From contig NZ_HE978581.1 in assembly GCF_000311865.1 (NCBI RefSeq), forward strand, positions 349,194-413,193: 64,000 nucleotides of DNA. The letters are read 5' to 3'. This document shows, one piece after another, positions 34,951 through 43,421 of this stretch. Source of the stretch: Peptoniphilus obesi ph1. GTDB taxonomy: Bacteria; Bacillota; Clostridia; Tissierellales; Peptoniphilaceae. The translations under genes were made by a program, and so were the position numbers. Each line of letters begins with the position of its first letter. Within the stretch, counting starts at the first letter, position 1. The notes under the pieces were generated by a model. That model saw only the letters and a program-made list of their open reading frames with translations, was not told where the DNA came from and made no database searches.

Positions 34951-35586
34951 TTGATTAGTAAAACTATGAGAAGATTATCGATAGGAAGATCGACATTTTT
35001 AAGAATTTTAATTGGCTGTATGATTATGGCTTTTACCGTTGTAAATATTCATATACCATCTGGTGTAACTGAGGGTGGGATTTTAGGATTAACCTTGTTT
35101 TTCTATAAGGTTTTTGATCTTAATCCTTCTATAATAAGTCCAATACTAGACTTCATTTGCTTTGCAATTGGTATATCAATGTTTGGTAAAAATTTCTTAA
35201 AGAAAACCATTTTTGCTTCTTTGCTATTTGCTTTATTTTATAAAGTATTTTTACAAATTGGCACACTTATTCCAAATCTTTACAATTATCCTGTTCTTGC
35301 TGCCATACTCGGTGGTATAGGAATTGGAGTTGGATGTGGGCTTGTTGTTTCAGAAGGTGGAGCTGCTGGCGGAGACGATGCCTTAGCTTTAGTTCTTGCA
35401 AATAAATTAGATGTAAATATTTCAAAGGCCTATGTTGCAACAGATTTTGTTGTACTTGCACTTTCGCTTGTTTATATTCCATTTGGAAGAATCGCATTTT
35501 CAATGCTAACAACTGTTGTTTCATCTTTTATTATTGGTCAATTTGAAGTTGATTTAGCAAGCAGCAAACAAGGTCAAACAATTTAA
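34951..35586 (+). CDS. YitT/DUF161 family membrane protein
   Basis: A 211-residue membrane protein with about five spans and the YitT pattern (FTVVNIHIPSGVTEGGILGLTLFFYK, GCGLVVSEGGAAGGDDALAL). It lacks the C-terminal DUF2179 domain of full-length YitT proteins (about 280 residues), so it is a short family member. TTG 34951 is the likely start: GGAGGTG lies 11 bp before it, whereas ATG 34966 is 26 bp away. Function unknown. Its position behind a structured leader suggests control by a ligand. Confidence 0.78.
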   Translation: MISKTMRRLSIGRSTFLRILIGCMIMAFTVVNIHIPSGVTEGGILGLTLFFYKVFDLNPSIISPILDFICFAIGISMFGKNFLKKTIFASLLFALFYKVFLQIGTLIPNLYNYPVLAAILGGIGIGVGCGLVVSEGGAAGGDDALALVLANKLDVNISKAYVATDFVVLALSLVYIPFGRIAFSMLTTVVSSFIIGQFEVDLASSKQGQTI

Positions 35587-35596
35587 TTTAAATTAA

Positions 35597-35625
35597 AAAG
35601 AGCTATTACTAGCTCTTATTTTTTT
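35597..35625. terminator. Bidirectional terminator between yitT-like gene and the alkD-type gene
   Basis: AAGAGCT (35598-35604) pairs with AGCTCTT (35611-35617), then ATTTTTTT on the plus strand and TTTTTAATTT on the minus strand. The stop of the minus-strand gene lies inside the hairpin. Confidence 0.7.
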
Positions 35626-36319
35626 GCATTCTTATTCTTTTTAAGTTTTCTTTTCTATCCTTATCGACCTGTCGTGAGTCCAAGGCTTTTCTAATTGACA
35701 TGGAAAAGACAAAATCTGAAAGATCATTTTCTTCTAAATATTTTATAGAAAAATTGTAGTGATGGATTATCACATAGCTCATATACCAAGCTATTGCCAT
35801 ATTTAGATAATATTCCTGGCTATGAATTTTCATTATCTTGTCAAATAAATCCATATCAAGTTCTTCTTTTAAATAAAATTTTAAAGATGAAACTATGGCA
35901 AATCTTTTTACATAGGTCTTGTCTGAGTCTAAAAGTTTTAAAATATAATCTTTTGTTTTTTCCTTTTCTTTTTTAAATAAGGCTGGCGATAAACTATCGC
36001 AAGTTGCCCAATTATCTATATATTTTAAAAAATCATCTAGGTCTTTAATTAAGCTAGAATAATCTTTTTCCCTTTCTACAATGAAGGCGTGAAGCTGGTT
36101 TTCCTCATAGTATTTATGGGGTAAGTCTTTTAAAAAGATATCGACTTTCTCGTCTTTACTCAAGGTCCTTGCATATTTTCTCAATATATTTGTTCTAACT
36201 CCAATTATTGATTCACTATCAATGTTTGGAATTATTTTTGCTGTAAATTCTTTATAACCTTCATCTTTTTTGCTAAATAAAAATTCTCTTATATATTCTA
36301 TATATTTTTTATTCATCAT
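35609..36319 (-). CDS. DNA alkylation repair protein, AlkD-like HEAT-repeat glycosylase
   Basis: A 236-residue all-helical protein. The start, KIIPNIDSESIIGVRTNILRKYAR, and the central YIDNWATCDSLSP are characteristic of the AlkD/AlkC superfamily of HEAT-repeat DNA glycosylases, which remove N-alkylated purines. The Trp and Asp in NWATCD match the family's active-site region. It overlaps herA by 11 bp and is last of trmN6-rsmI-nurA-herA-alkD, so it is expressed with a DNA end-processing pair. Exact lesion is unknown. Confidence 0.85.
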   Translation of the reverse strand: MMNKKYIEYIREFLFSKKDEGYKEFTAKIIPNIDSESIIGVRTNILRKYARTLSKDEKVDIFLKDLPHKYYEENQLHAFIVEREKDYSSLIKDLDDFLKYIDNWATCDSLSPALFKKEKEKTKDYILKLLDSDKTYVKRFAIVSSLKFYLKEELDMDLFDKIMKIHSQEYYLNMAIAWYMSYVIIHHYNFSIKYLEENDLSDFVFSMSIRKALDSRQVDKDRKENLKRIRMQKNKS

Positions 36320-38147
36320 TTAACTTATATTGTTCCCAAATTCCACTATCATCAATTTTTAATATACCTGCTATTACCATCTCATCTAATTTGATTTGAA
36401 GCTGATCTACACTATAGGACATAGAGTATTTTGTCCTGAGTTCAGAGCTTAGTTCCATTAAATTTCCCTCATCAAGTGGTAAATATTCTTTTATACAAGA
36501 TAAAAATTCATCATAGGACCTGTTTCTTGTTTGTGACAATTCATCAAAAGGATTTTCCTTATGAGGAGATCTTGTGTGAGCCGCTCTTATCCTAACATAG
36601 GACGACCTGCCTAATTTTGCAGATGATATAAATACATCACCTGTGGTCAGATATGGTAATCTTTTTGATTCATCAATGCTGATATCAGTTTCTTCTTTTA
36701 TTGTATCTATGTCTGATGCTCTTACTGTTCTAAAAATAAATTTTGTATTTAATTGAGCTGTTGTTGTTTCATCTAAAAGAGTTGGTCTTTGTGTCGCTAA
36801 TATTAAAAATACCCCGTACTTTCTTCCTTCTTGGGCTATTTCTTTTATTATTGATTTTGACGGAGTTTCAAAGCCCTTTGGTGCAAAATTGTGGGCTTCA
36901 TCAGTTACTATAATAAATGGTGGGAAAAAATCTTCTTTTCCTCCAATAAAAACAGATTCCCTGTATTGCCTTCTTAATTTATATAATTTTTCTAGTAAAA
37001 ATGTAGAAAATACTTGGATCAAACGGGTTGATCCTCTAACTACAATTAATTTTCCAGATTTTATGTTGTCTATGATGCTGTTGATGTCGTGGTTGAAAAC
37101 TCCTTCATTTGCAAGTTTTACAAGTCTCCACCTAACTCCTCTTACAGATGCTTGAGGGCAAGACTTGTCATACTTTTCATAAATTCGCTTTTTCTCTTCC
37201 CATTCTTTTTCTTCTGTTTGATTTTCTGCATAAGCTATTTTGTTTTCTATGTTTTCTAAAGAACCTTGGTCTTGTGCATCTAAAAGGTCATCTATTCTCT
37301 TTAAAAAAGTCCCATAAGTGTCGTTTCTTTTTAAAATTGTTCCAACAACATTTTCCATGGACTCTGTCAAATGAGAAGATGTATTTAATAAGCTTATAAG
37401 CTCGCTTATGTTTAAATCTTGAAATTTAATTCCAGTATCTAAACCGATCTGCATGCAGACATATTTATCTGCATATGTTTTTGCAAATTTTGATTCTGAC
37501 TTTTCAGAAAAATCCATTTCGTAATGTGGATCAAGTACAATTGTTGGTATATTTTTTTGCATCAATTCTTCTAAAATAACTCTTAATCCAAAACTTTTAC
37601 CAGATCCTGATCCTCCAAATATTCCAATATGAGGATATTCATGCATGGCCTTATAATCAAAAATATAGGGAATATCTTTTTGTTCTATGTAGGAATCATC
37701 TTCATAAATATCCAATATATTTTTTAAATCATCATCCATATCTTTTGTTAAGTCATCTGAATTTCTGATGCTACCTAGTAGAAGTCCTTGGTCAAGTTTT
37801 GTTGGAGCAATTATCTTTTTTACTTCATGAAATTTAGGAACTCTCACACTAGATCCTGTCAAGATAGGATATTGTGCTTCTTTTAATAATCTGACCTTTG
37901 CTATATAAATTGTTTCCTGATCAATGTCATAGCCCATAACTTTTAATGATTCTAAAACTGAGGAGTCTACAAAATCTCCACCAATATCAAGTGGTATGAA
38001 CCTATTAAAAGTCTTAGCTTCTACAACTTCTCCTATTAGATTTCCTTGTTCCTGATCTTCGATTATTAATATTTCATTCATCCTAAAGTTTCTATCTCTA
38101 GATCCTATAAAAAGTTCTTGGGCTGTTGTTAAACCGACAACTTTCAT
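36309..38147 (-). CDS. herA: HerA-type DNA translocase/helicase
   Basis: A 612-residue hexameric ATPase of the HerA/FtsK group. An N-terminal HAS-barrel-like domain (residues 1-110) is followed by Walker A GGSGSGKS (178-185), Walker B IIVTDEAHN (412-420, Asp416 Glu417), QRP box ILATQRPTLLDE near 450 and arginine-finger region FRTVRASD near 472. A C-terminal winged-helix-like tail follows. It overlaps nurA by 4 bp; HerA and NurA form a complex that unwinds and degrades DNA ends. Archaeal versions act in recombination; some bacterial relatives act against phage. Confidence 0.88.
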   Translation of the reverse strand: MKVVGLTTAQELFIGSRDRNFRMNEILIIEDQEQGNLIGEVVEAKTFNRFIPLDIGGDFVDSSVLESLKVMGYDIDQETIYIAKVRLLKEAQYPILTGSSVRVPKFHEVKKIIAPTKLDQGLLLGSIRNSDDLTKDMDDDLKNILDIYEDDSYIEQKDIPYIFDYKAMHEYPHIGIFGGSGSGKSFGLRVILEELMQKNIPTIVLDPHYEMDFSEKSESKFAKTYADKYVCMQIGLDTGIKFQDLNISELISLLNTSSHLTESMENVVGTILKRNDTYGTFLKRIDDLLDAQDQGSLENIENKIAYAENQTEEKEWEEKKRIYEKYDKSCPQASVRGVRWRLVKLANEGVFNHDINSIIDNIKSGKLIVVRGSTRLIQVFSTFLLEKLYKLRRQYRESVFIGGKEDFFPPFIIVTDEAHNFAPKGFETPSKSIIKEIAQEGRKYGVFLILATQRPTLLDETTTAQLNTKFIFRTVRASDIDTIKEETDISIDESKRLPYLTTGDVFISSAKLGRSSYVRIRAAHTRSPHKENPFDELSQTRNRSYDEFLSCIKEYLPLDEGNLMELSSELRTKYSMSYSVDQLQIKLDEMVIAGILKIDDSGIWEQYKLNDE

Positions 38148-39088
38148 AAGCTCCTCCTATCTCTTTCACTTATAAAAAATCTTTCGTATATATCTCTATC
38201 CATATATTCTTCTAGCATAGATTTCATAAATTGGTCTGTAACTCTTACTTCTTTATCAACTATATCAAGCCATAGTGGCACTCCCCTTGAATTGTAGGGA
38301 GTTAAACTATAAACAAGATTTGCAGCATCCTTAATATATTTTTTTTGCTCAGATAAAATATCTATTCCAATTGCCATGGCTGAATTTGATGTTCTTAAAA
38401 AGCCTGATGATAATTCTCCTTCGTTTTCACCTGATTTTTTGTTAAAAGCATCATCTATTAAAATAAAATCTCCAATATTTAATTTCCCATACAGGAGTTC
38501 CCTGTCAAATATGCTTTCATCAACTCCAATTGCTCTTGAAATAACATTGGTCTTTAATTCTTTTAAGACTCCAATTAAGATAATATCTTTTTCCTTGCAA
38601 AGATCTACTAACTTTTCAAAGCCTTCCTTGTAGTCGATTTTATATCTTATCAGACCGCCATCCATCATAAGTAATCTTGGTTTTACTTCATTTATAGCTT
38701 GAATTGCAACATCAACTTCAATCGCTGCGAGCATTTGCCTTCTTTTAGACTGCTCCACATCAATTTCTATATTGTCTGTAAGTGGGGTGTAATACCTATT
38801 TAAATAGATATCTTCTCCCTTTGTTGGTTTTGCCAGGGCCCTATATAGTTCTATATAGTGAGGGAAGTTTCCCCCCATCTTATTGACCGATCCATCAACT
38901 CCAACAACTATTCCAAAATTCTTTAGCTGGTCTTCTTTTAATTTTTCAAGCTTTGAAATTTCTCCAATCTTTTTTAATATGTCTTCTCTAAAGTCTTCCT
39001 TGCTAGACTTGAAGAAACTATCATACTTGTCTTTTAAGTTTTTATTTATTTCTTTGATTTCATTTTCTATTTCTAAAAAATTATTCAT
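38144..39088 (-). CDS. nurA: NurA-domain nuclease
   Basis: A 314-residue protein with the NurA fold, a single-strand/double-strand 5'-end nuclease that partners HerA. Catalytic acids are in VVGVDGS (Asp65) and LLMMDGGL (Asp143), with a third region ILIDDAFNKKSGE downstream. A long N-terminal coiled coil (residues 1-58) probably contacts HerA. It overlaps rsmI by 8 bp and herA by 4 bp, so all are translated together. The family call rests on these motifs and the herA neighbour. Confidence 0.85.
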   Translation of the reverse strand: MNNFLEIENEIKEINKNLKDKYDSFFKSSKEDFREDILKKIGEISKLEKLKEDQLKNFGIVVGVDGSVNKMGGNFPHYIELYRALAKPTKGEDIYLNRYYTPLTDNIEIDVEQSKRRQMLAAIEVDVAIQAINEVKPRLLMMDGGLIRYKIDYKEGFEKLVDLCKEKDIILIGVLKELKTNVISRAIGVDESIFDRELLYGKLNIGDFILIDDAFNKKSGENEGELSSGFLRTSNSAMAIGIDILSEQKKYIKDAANLVYSLTPYNSRGVPLWLDIVDKEVRVTDQFMKSMLEEYMDRDIYERFFISERDRRSL

Positions 39089-39884
39089 CTTGGACCTCTA
39101 AACTCATCTTATAAAGTTCATTTTTTGAAATATTATATTCTTTTGCTATTTCTTTTACTGCTTGTGATTTCTTCATGCCAGAATTTATCCTATCTCTTAG
39201 TATTTCTTGGATATTTACTTCTTCTTTTTCTTCTGCCTTATCTACCACAATGACAAACTCGCCCTTTTCTTTTATTTCAGAAGCAAGTATTTCTCTTACC
39301 TTTCCTCTTTTTGTTTCTTCAAAAAGTTTTGTTATTTCTCTTGATACAGAGATTTGCCTATCTCCAAAAATATCTAGCAAGTCCTCTAACATAGATTTTA
39401 CCCTGTGTGGTGATTCATAAAATATAAGGGTAAATGGAAAATCTTTTAAAGATTCTAATTCTTTTTTTCTTGCAGAAGCTTTTTGTTCCAAAAATCCGTA
39501 GAATAAAAAATGTTCGCTGTCTAGTCCTGAAAGCAAAAGTGCTGATAGACCTGCATTTGCTCCTGGCACAACAGTAAATTCAATTTCTTCTTCTATTAAT
39601 TTTTTTATAAGAACTTCTCCTGGATCACTTATAACCGGCATGCCCGCATCTGAAATTATGGCAATATCATTTTCTCTTGCAAGCTTTATTATTTCTTCTG
39701 ATACTTGGGCTTCGTTAAATTTATGGTAGGAAATTAATTTCTTTTTTATTCCATATTTATTAAGTAATTTTAGGCTGACCCTGGTGTCTTCGCAGGCAAT
39801 TATGTCTACTGATTTTAAAGTTTCTATCGCCCTTAAACTTATATCTTCAATATTTCCTATTGGAGTTGCACAAAAATATATCAT
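39081..39884 (-). CDS. rsmI: 16S rRNA (cytidine1402-2'-O)-methyltransferase
   Basis: A 267-residue SAM-dependent enzyme of the tetrapyrrole-methylase fold that methylates C1402 in the ribosomal P site. Family marks are YFCATPIGNIEDISLRAIETL at the start, CEDTR (31-35), SDAGMPVISDPG (78-89) and VVPGANAGLSALLLSGL. The C-terminal extension (about 220-267) is present. It overlaps trmN6 by 4 bp; the trmN6-rsmI pair matches yabB-yabC of B. subtilis. Confidence 0.93.
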   Translation of the reverse strand: MIYFCATPIGNIEDISLRAIETLKSVDIIACEDTRVSLKLLNKYGIKKKLISYHKFNEAQVSEEIIKLARENDIAIISDAGMPVISDPGEVLIKKLIEEEIEFTVVPGANAGLSALLLSGLDSEHFLFYGFLEQKASARKKELESLKDFPFTLIFYESPHRVKSMLEDLLDIFGDRQISVSREITKLFEETKRGKVREILASEIKEKGEFVIVVDKAEEKEEVNIQEILRDRINSGMKKSQAVKEIAKEYNISKNELYKMSLEVQDE

Positions 39885-40573
39885 ATCTTTTCATAAACCT
39901 CTCTTAAGTCCTTGCTGATTTCGTCACCTTCATAGAGTAAAAAATCTTTTTCAAAAAAGTAACCTCTTTTGGCAAATTTAACTCCTTCTATTAAAACTAA
40001 TTTTACCCTATCATCTTTTCTAGTTTTTACAAACCTAAGTCTTTTGACTTCTATTTTTTTATTTATTAAAAATTCAAAAACATCTATCATCCTAGTTGCT
40101 GGGACAACTATGTAGATCCTGCCCAAATCTTTTAAAAGATCTGCTCCTGTATTAATAAAAATATCAAGAGCATCTACTCCGTATCTAGCAAGGTCGTCTG
40201 ATTCTTTTATTGATCTTAAACCATTGTTATAATAAGGTGGATTCATAAATACACAATCAAAACTATGTTTTTCAAAAAAACCTCTTGCTCCTTCTACATC
40301 AAGTAAATAATTTTTTATTTTATCTTCTAGTTTATTTGCCTTGACCGATTGGTTTATAAGTTCTATGGCTCTTTTATTTATATCAATATTTGTAAAAGAT
40401 TTGACTTTATCAATAAGTCTTAGAGATATTATTCCTGTTCCACAACCTAGGTCTAGACACTTGTCCTTTGCTCTAGCAAACGAAGATAATATTAATGAGT
40501 CTGTTGTATATTTAAAAGCACTTTCATCTTGGTAAATTTTATAATTATTTGCTGGTACATAATCTATTTTCAT
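39881..40573 (-). CDS. trmN6: tRNA1(Val) A37 N6-methyltransferase type protein (TrmN6/YabB)
   Basis: A 230-residue class I SAM methyltransferase. SAM loop DLGCGTG (41-47), acidic NIDIN after strand 2, and the catalytic NPPY (111-114) used for N6 methylation of adenine. The start YVPANNYKIYQDESAFKYTTDSLILSSFA is typical of the YfiC/YabB group. First gene of a five-gene overlapping operon; a TATTATAAC-like -10 lies just upstream. Substrate by family only. Confidence 0.88.
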   Translation of the reverse strand: MKIDYVPANNYKIYQDESAFKYTTDSLILSSFARAKDKCLDLGCGTGIISLRLIDKVKSFTNIDINKRAIELINQSVKANKLEDKIKNYLLDVEGARGFFEKHSFDCVFMNPPYYNNGLRSIKESDDLARYGVDALDIFINTGADLLKDLGRIYIVVPATRMIDVFEFLINKKIEVKRLRFVKTRKDDRVKLVLIEGVKFAKRGYFFEKDFLLYEGDEISKDLREVYEKI

Positions 40574-40605
40574 ATATTTATTATAACATTAGGAAAATAA
40601 TATAC

Positions 40606-40647
40606 TAAAAAAATAAGCCCTAGATTTTATTAGACCTAAGGCTTATT
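40606..40647 (-). terminator. Terminator of the P-type ATPase gene
   Basis: AATAAGCC (40612-40619) pairs with GGCTTATT (40640-40647), followed on the minus strand by TTTTTTTA. Confidence 0.75.
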
Positions 40648-40655
40648 TAAATTAA

Positions 40656-43358
40656 TTATTTATTTTTTTGAGTTTTTTTAAATCTTATAACTTTTTGAAT
40701 TTCACCAAGCACAAGTGGTATTAGTGATGCAACCACAACTATAGCCCAATCAACAAAAGATATGTCTGTTAAATGGAATAGGTCTTCTAAGAAAGGAACA
40801 TACATTACAACAACCATCAAGAATAGTGAAAATAATGTTGCTTGCACCAATCTTTTATTTGAGAAGAAACCTATTTCCCAAAGAGTATGATTTATACTCC
40901 TTGAAGAATATGATCTAAATAATTCAGCTAAAATTAAAGTTGCAAATGCCATAGTTCTAGCATAAACAATTCCTTCTGGATGTCTGCCCATATCATTTAG
41001 TGCAAAGATATAAACTCCAAGAGTTGCGATTGTTATTGAAATTGATTGTATAACTAGGGTTATAGTTATTTCTTTATCAATTATAGCTTCTTGTGGATCT
41101 CTCGGCGGATTATTCATTACATCAGAATCTCCTCTTTCAACACCAAGTGCTAAAGCTGGAAAAGAATCTGTTACAAGGTTTAACCAAAGCAATTGAATTG
41201 GTAAGAATGGAGCTGGCAAGTTAAGGATTATAGAAATAAATATTATTAATATTTCTCCTATATTACAACTCAACAAGAAGGAAACAAATTTTTTAATATT
41301 TCCATATATAATTCTTCCTTCTTCAACTGCATTTACTATTGTTGCAAAGTTATCATCTGTTAAAATAACTTCGGCTGTATTTTTAGATACATCTGTACCA
41401 GTTATGCCCATGGCAATACCAATATCAGCTTTTTTAATTGCAGGAGCATCATTTACTCCGTCTCCTGTCATGGCAACAATTTCTCCATTTTCTTTTAAGG
41501 CCCTAACAATTTGTACCTTATTTTCTGGAGCAACTCTTGCAAAAACTCTTGTATCTTTTACAACTTCTCTAATTTCTTCAGGCGTCATGTTAGTAAGTTT
41601 AGAACCTTCTATCGCTTTTTCTCCCTCACCTAAAATTCCAAGGTCTTTTGCAATTGCTTTTGCAGTTTCTAAATAATCTCCAGTTATCATAACAGGATTA
41701 ATTCCTGCTTGTTTACATTCTTCTATAGCTGCTTTTGCTTCAGGTCTTGCAGGGTCAATCATTCCAACTATTCCGACAAAAACCATATCTCTTTCAACAA
41801 TTTCTGGATCTTTAGAAACAGAATCATTTGACTTATATGCAAAGGCAAGTCCTCTAAGTGCAGATCTTGCAAAGTCATCAATTTTTTCCAAAGCTTCTTC
41901 TTTTAATTTGTCAGTAAATTCTTCTTCTTTACCATTTATTAAAATCTTGCTTGAATTTTTAATAACTAAGTCTGGCGCACCCTTTGTCAAGCTGGCTAAC
42001 TTATTATCTAAAATTGATTCGTTAAAAGTTGTCATCATCTTTCTGTCAGAATCAAAAGGTATTTCGTCAATTCTTTTGTATTTATCATTTAAGTCTTTGC
42101 TTGACATAGAAAGTTTTTCACCAAGAACAACTAAGGCTCCTTCAGTAGGATCTCCCATGATTTTATAGTTTCCATCTTCTTTTCTTAATTTGGAATCATT
42201 TGAAAGAACGGCAATTTGAATAAATCTTTCAAGAGAAGCTATATCTTCATTGTTTACTTTTTGTCCATCTAATTCTATATTTCCAACTGGTTCATATCCA
42301 ATTCCACTTACATCATAAACTTTATTATCTATATAGATTTTTTTAACAGTCATTTCATTTTGTGTAAGGGTTCCAGTTTTATCAGAACAAATAAAAGTTG
42401 TTGTTCCAAGAGTTTCTACTGCAAGAAGTTTTTTAACAATGGCATTTCTTTCTGCCATATTGCCCATGCCTATAGATAAAACTATAGTAACTATAGCAGG
42501 AAGTCCTTCAGGAATTGCAGCAACTGCAAGTGAAACTGCTATCATAAACATTTCAAGTGGTTCGTTTCCATAAAGAAGACCAACACCAAAAATTACTGCA
42601 CAAATTACAACAGTTAAAATTCCTAAAAATTTAGAAAGTTTTGCAAGTTTTATTTGTAGAGGAGTTTGCTCTTCTTCCATGGTTTTTATAGAAGTTGCAA
42701 TTTTTCCTATTTCACTTTCATGTCCTGTATCTGTTACAATCCCTCTTGCCCTACCATAAGTAATAATTGAAGCTGAAAAAGCATAGTTTTCTCTATCTCC
42801 TATTCCAACATGGCCTTCAAGTTTTGCAGAAGCATCTTTTTCAACTGCAACTGATTCACCAGTTAGAGAAGATTCATCAATTTTTAAATTTGATGATTCA
42901 ATTAATCTCATATCAGCAGGAACAATATCGCCTGTTTCTAAAACTACAAGATCTCCAGGAACAAGTTTTGTATTATCAATTTCTATCGCTTCTGAATCTC
43001 TAATAACTTTTACTGTTGGAGAACTCATGCTTTGTAAAGCTGCGATTGCTTCTTCGGCTTTTCCCTCTTGAATTATTGATAAAATAGTATTAACCACTAC
43101 AATCAATAATATTACTAAAGAATCTACAATAGATCCCATTACTCCAGATACTATTGCTGCTACTAAAAGAATTATGATCATAGGGTCAAGTAATTGGTCT
43201 TTTAATTTATTAATAAAAGGCTTTTTCTTTTGCTCCTCTAATTTATTCTCTCCATATTCTTTTAATCTTTTCTCTGCTTCTTGACTAGATAAACCAGCTT
43301 CTTTATCTGTCGATAATTTTTCTATGACTTGGTCAAGATCCAAATTATACCATTCCAA
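40656..43358 (-). CDS. Calcium-type cation P-type ATPase (P2 family)
   Basis: A 900-residue P-type pump with ten spans. Actuator TGES (166-169), ion-site PEGLP in the fourth span (283-287), phosphorylation motif CSDKTGTLTQNE (Asp326), hinge GDGVNDAPA and a C-terminal cation ATPase domain. PEGLP and the length fit Ca2+ exporters of the SERCA/PMCA-like bacterial type. I place the start at TTG 43358 (MEWYNLDLDQ), six bases after AAAGGAGG; reading further upstream would pass through that site. Monocistronic between terminators. Confidence 0.9.
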   Translation of the reverse strand: MEWYNLDLDQVIEKLSTDKEAGLSSQEAEKRLKEYGENKLEEQKKKPFINKLKDQLLDPMIIILLVAAIVSGVMGSIVDSLVILLIVVVNTILSIIQEGKAEEAIAALQSMSSPTVKVIRDSEAIEIDNTKLVPGDLVVLETGDIVPADMRLIESSNLKIDESSLTGESVAVEKDASAKLEGHVGIGDRENYAFSASIITYGRARGIVTDTGHESEIGKIATSIKTMEEEQTPLQIKLAKLSKFLGILTVVICAVIFGVGLLYGNEPLEMFMIAVSLAVAAIPEGLPAIVTIVLSIGMGNMAERNAIVKKLLAVETLGTTTFICSDKTGTLTQNEMTVKKIYIDNKVYDVSGIGYEPVGNIELDGQKVNNEDIASLERFIQIAVLSNDSKLRKEDGNYKIMGDPTEGALVVLGEKLSMSSKDLNDKYKRIDEIPFDSDRKMMTTFNESILDNKLASLTKGAPDLVIKNSSKILINGKEEEFTDKLKEEALEKIDDFARSALRGLAFAYKSNDSVSKDPEIVERDMVFVGIVGMIDPARPEAKAAIEECKQAGINPVMITGDYLETAKAIAKDLGILGEGEKAIEGSKLTNMTPEEIREVVKDTRVFARVAPENKVQIVRALKENGEIVAMTGDGVNDAPAIKKADIGIAMGITGTDVSKNTAEVILTDDNFATIVNAVEEGRIIYGNIKKFVSFLLSCNIGEILIIFISIILNLPAPFLPIQLLWLNLVTDSFPALALGVERGDSDVMNNPPRDPQEAIIDKEITITLVIQSISITIATLGVYIFALNDMGRHPEGIVYARTMAFATLILAELFRSYSSRSINHTLWEIGFFSNKRLVQATLFSLFLMVVVMYVPFLEDLFHLTDISFVDWAIVVVASLIPLVLGEIQKVIRFKKTQKNK

Positions 43359-43374
43359 AATATTCCTCCTTTTC

Positions 43375-43405
43375 AAAAAAAGGCTTCTGCACAAGCAAAA
43401 GCCTC
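43375..43405 (-). terminator. Terminator of the DUF4153 gene
   Basis: AGGCTTCTGC (43381-43390) pairs with GCAAAAGCCT (43395-43404, one mismatch), followed by TTTTTTT on the minus strand. Confidence 0.85.
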
Positions 43406-43421
43406 AAATAAGCAAATAACA

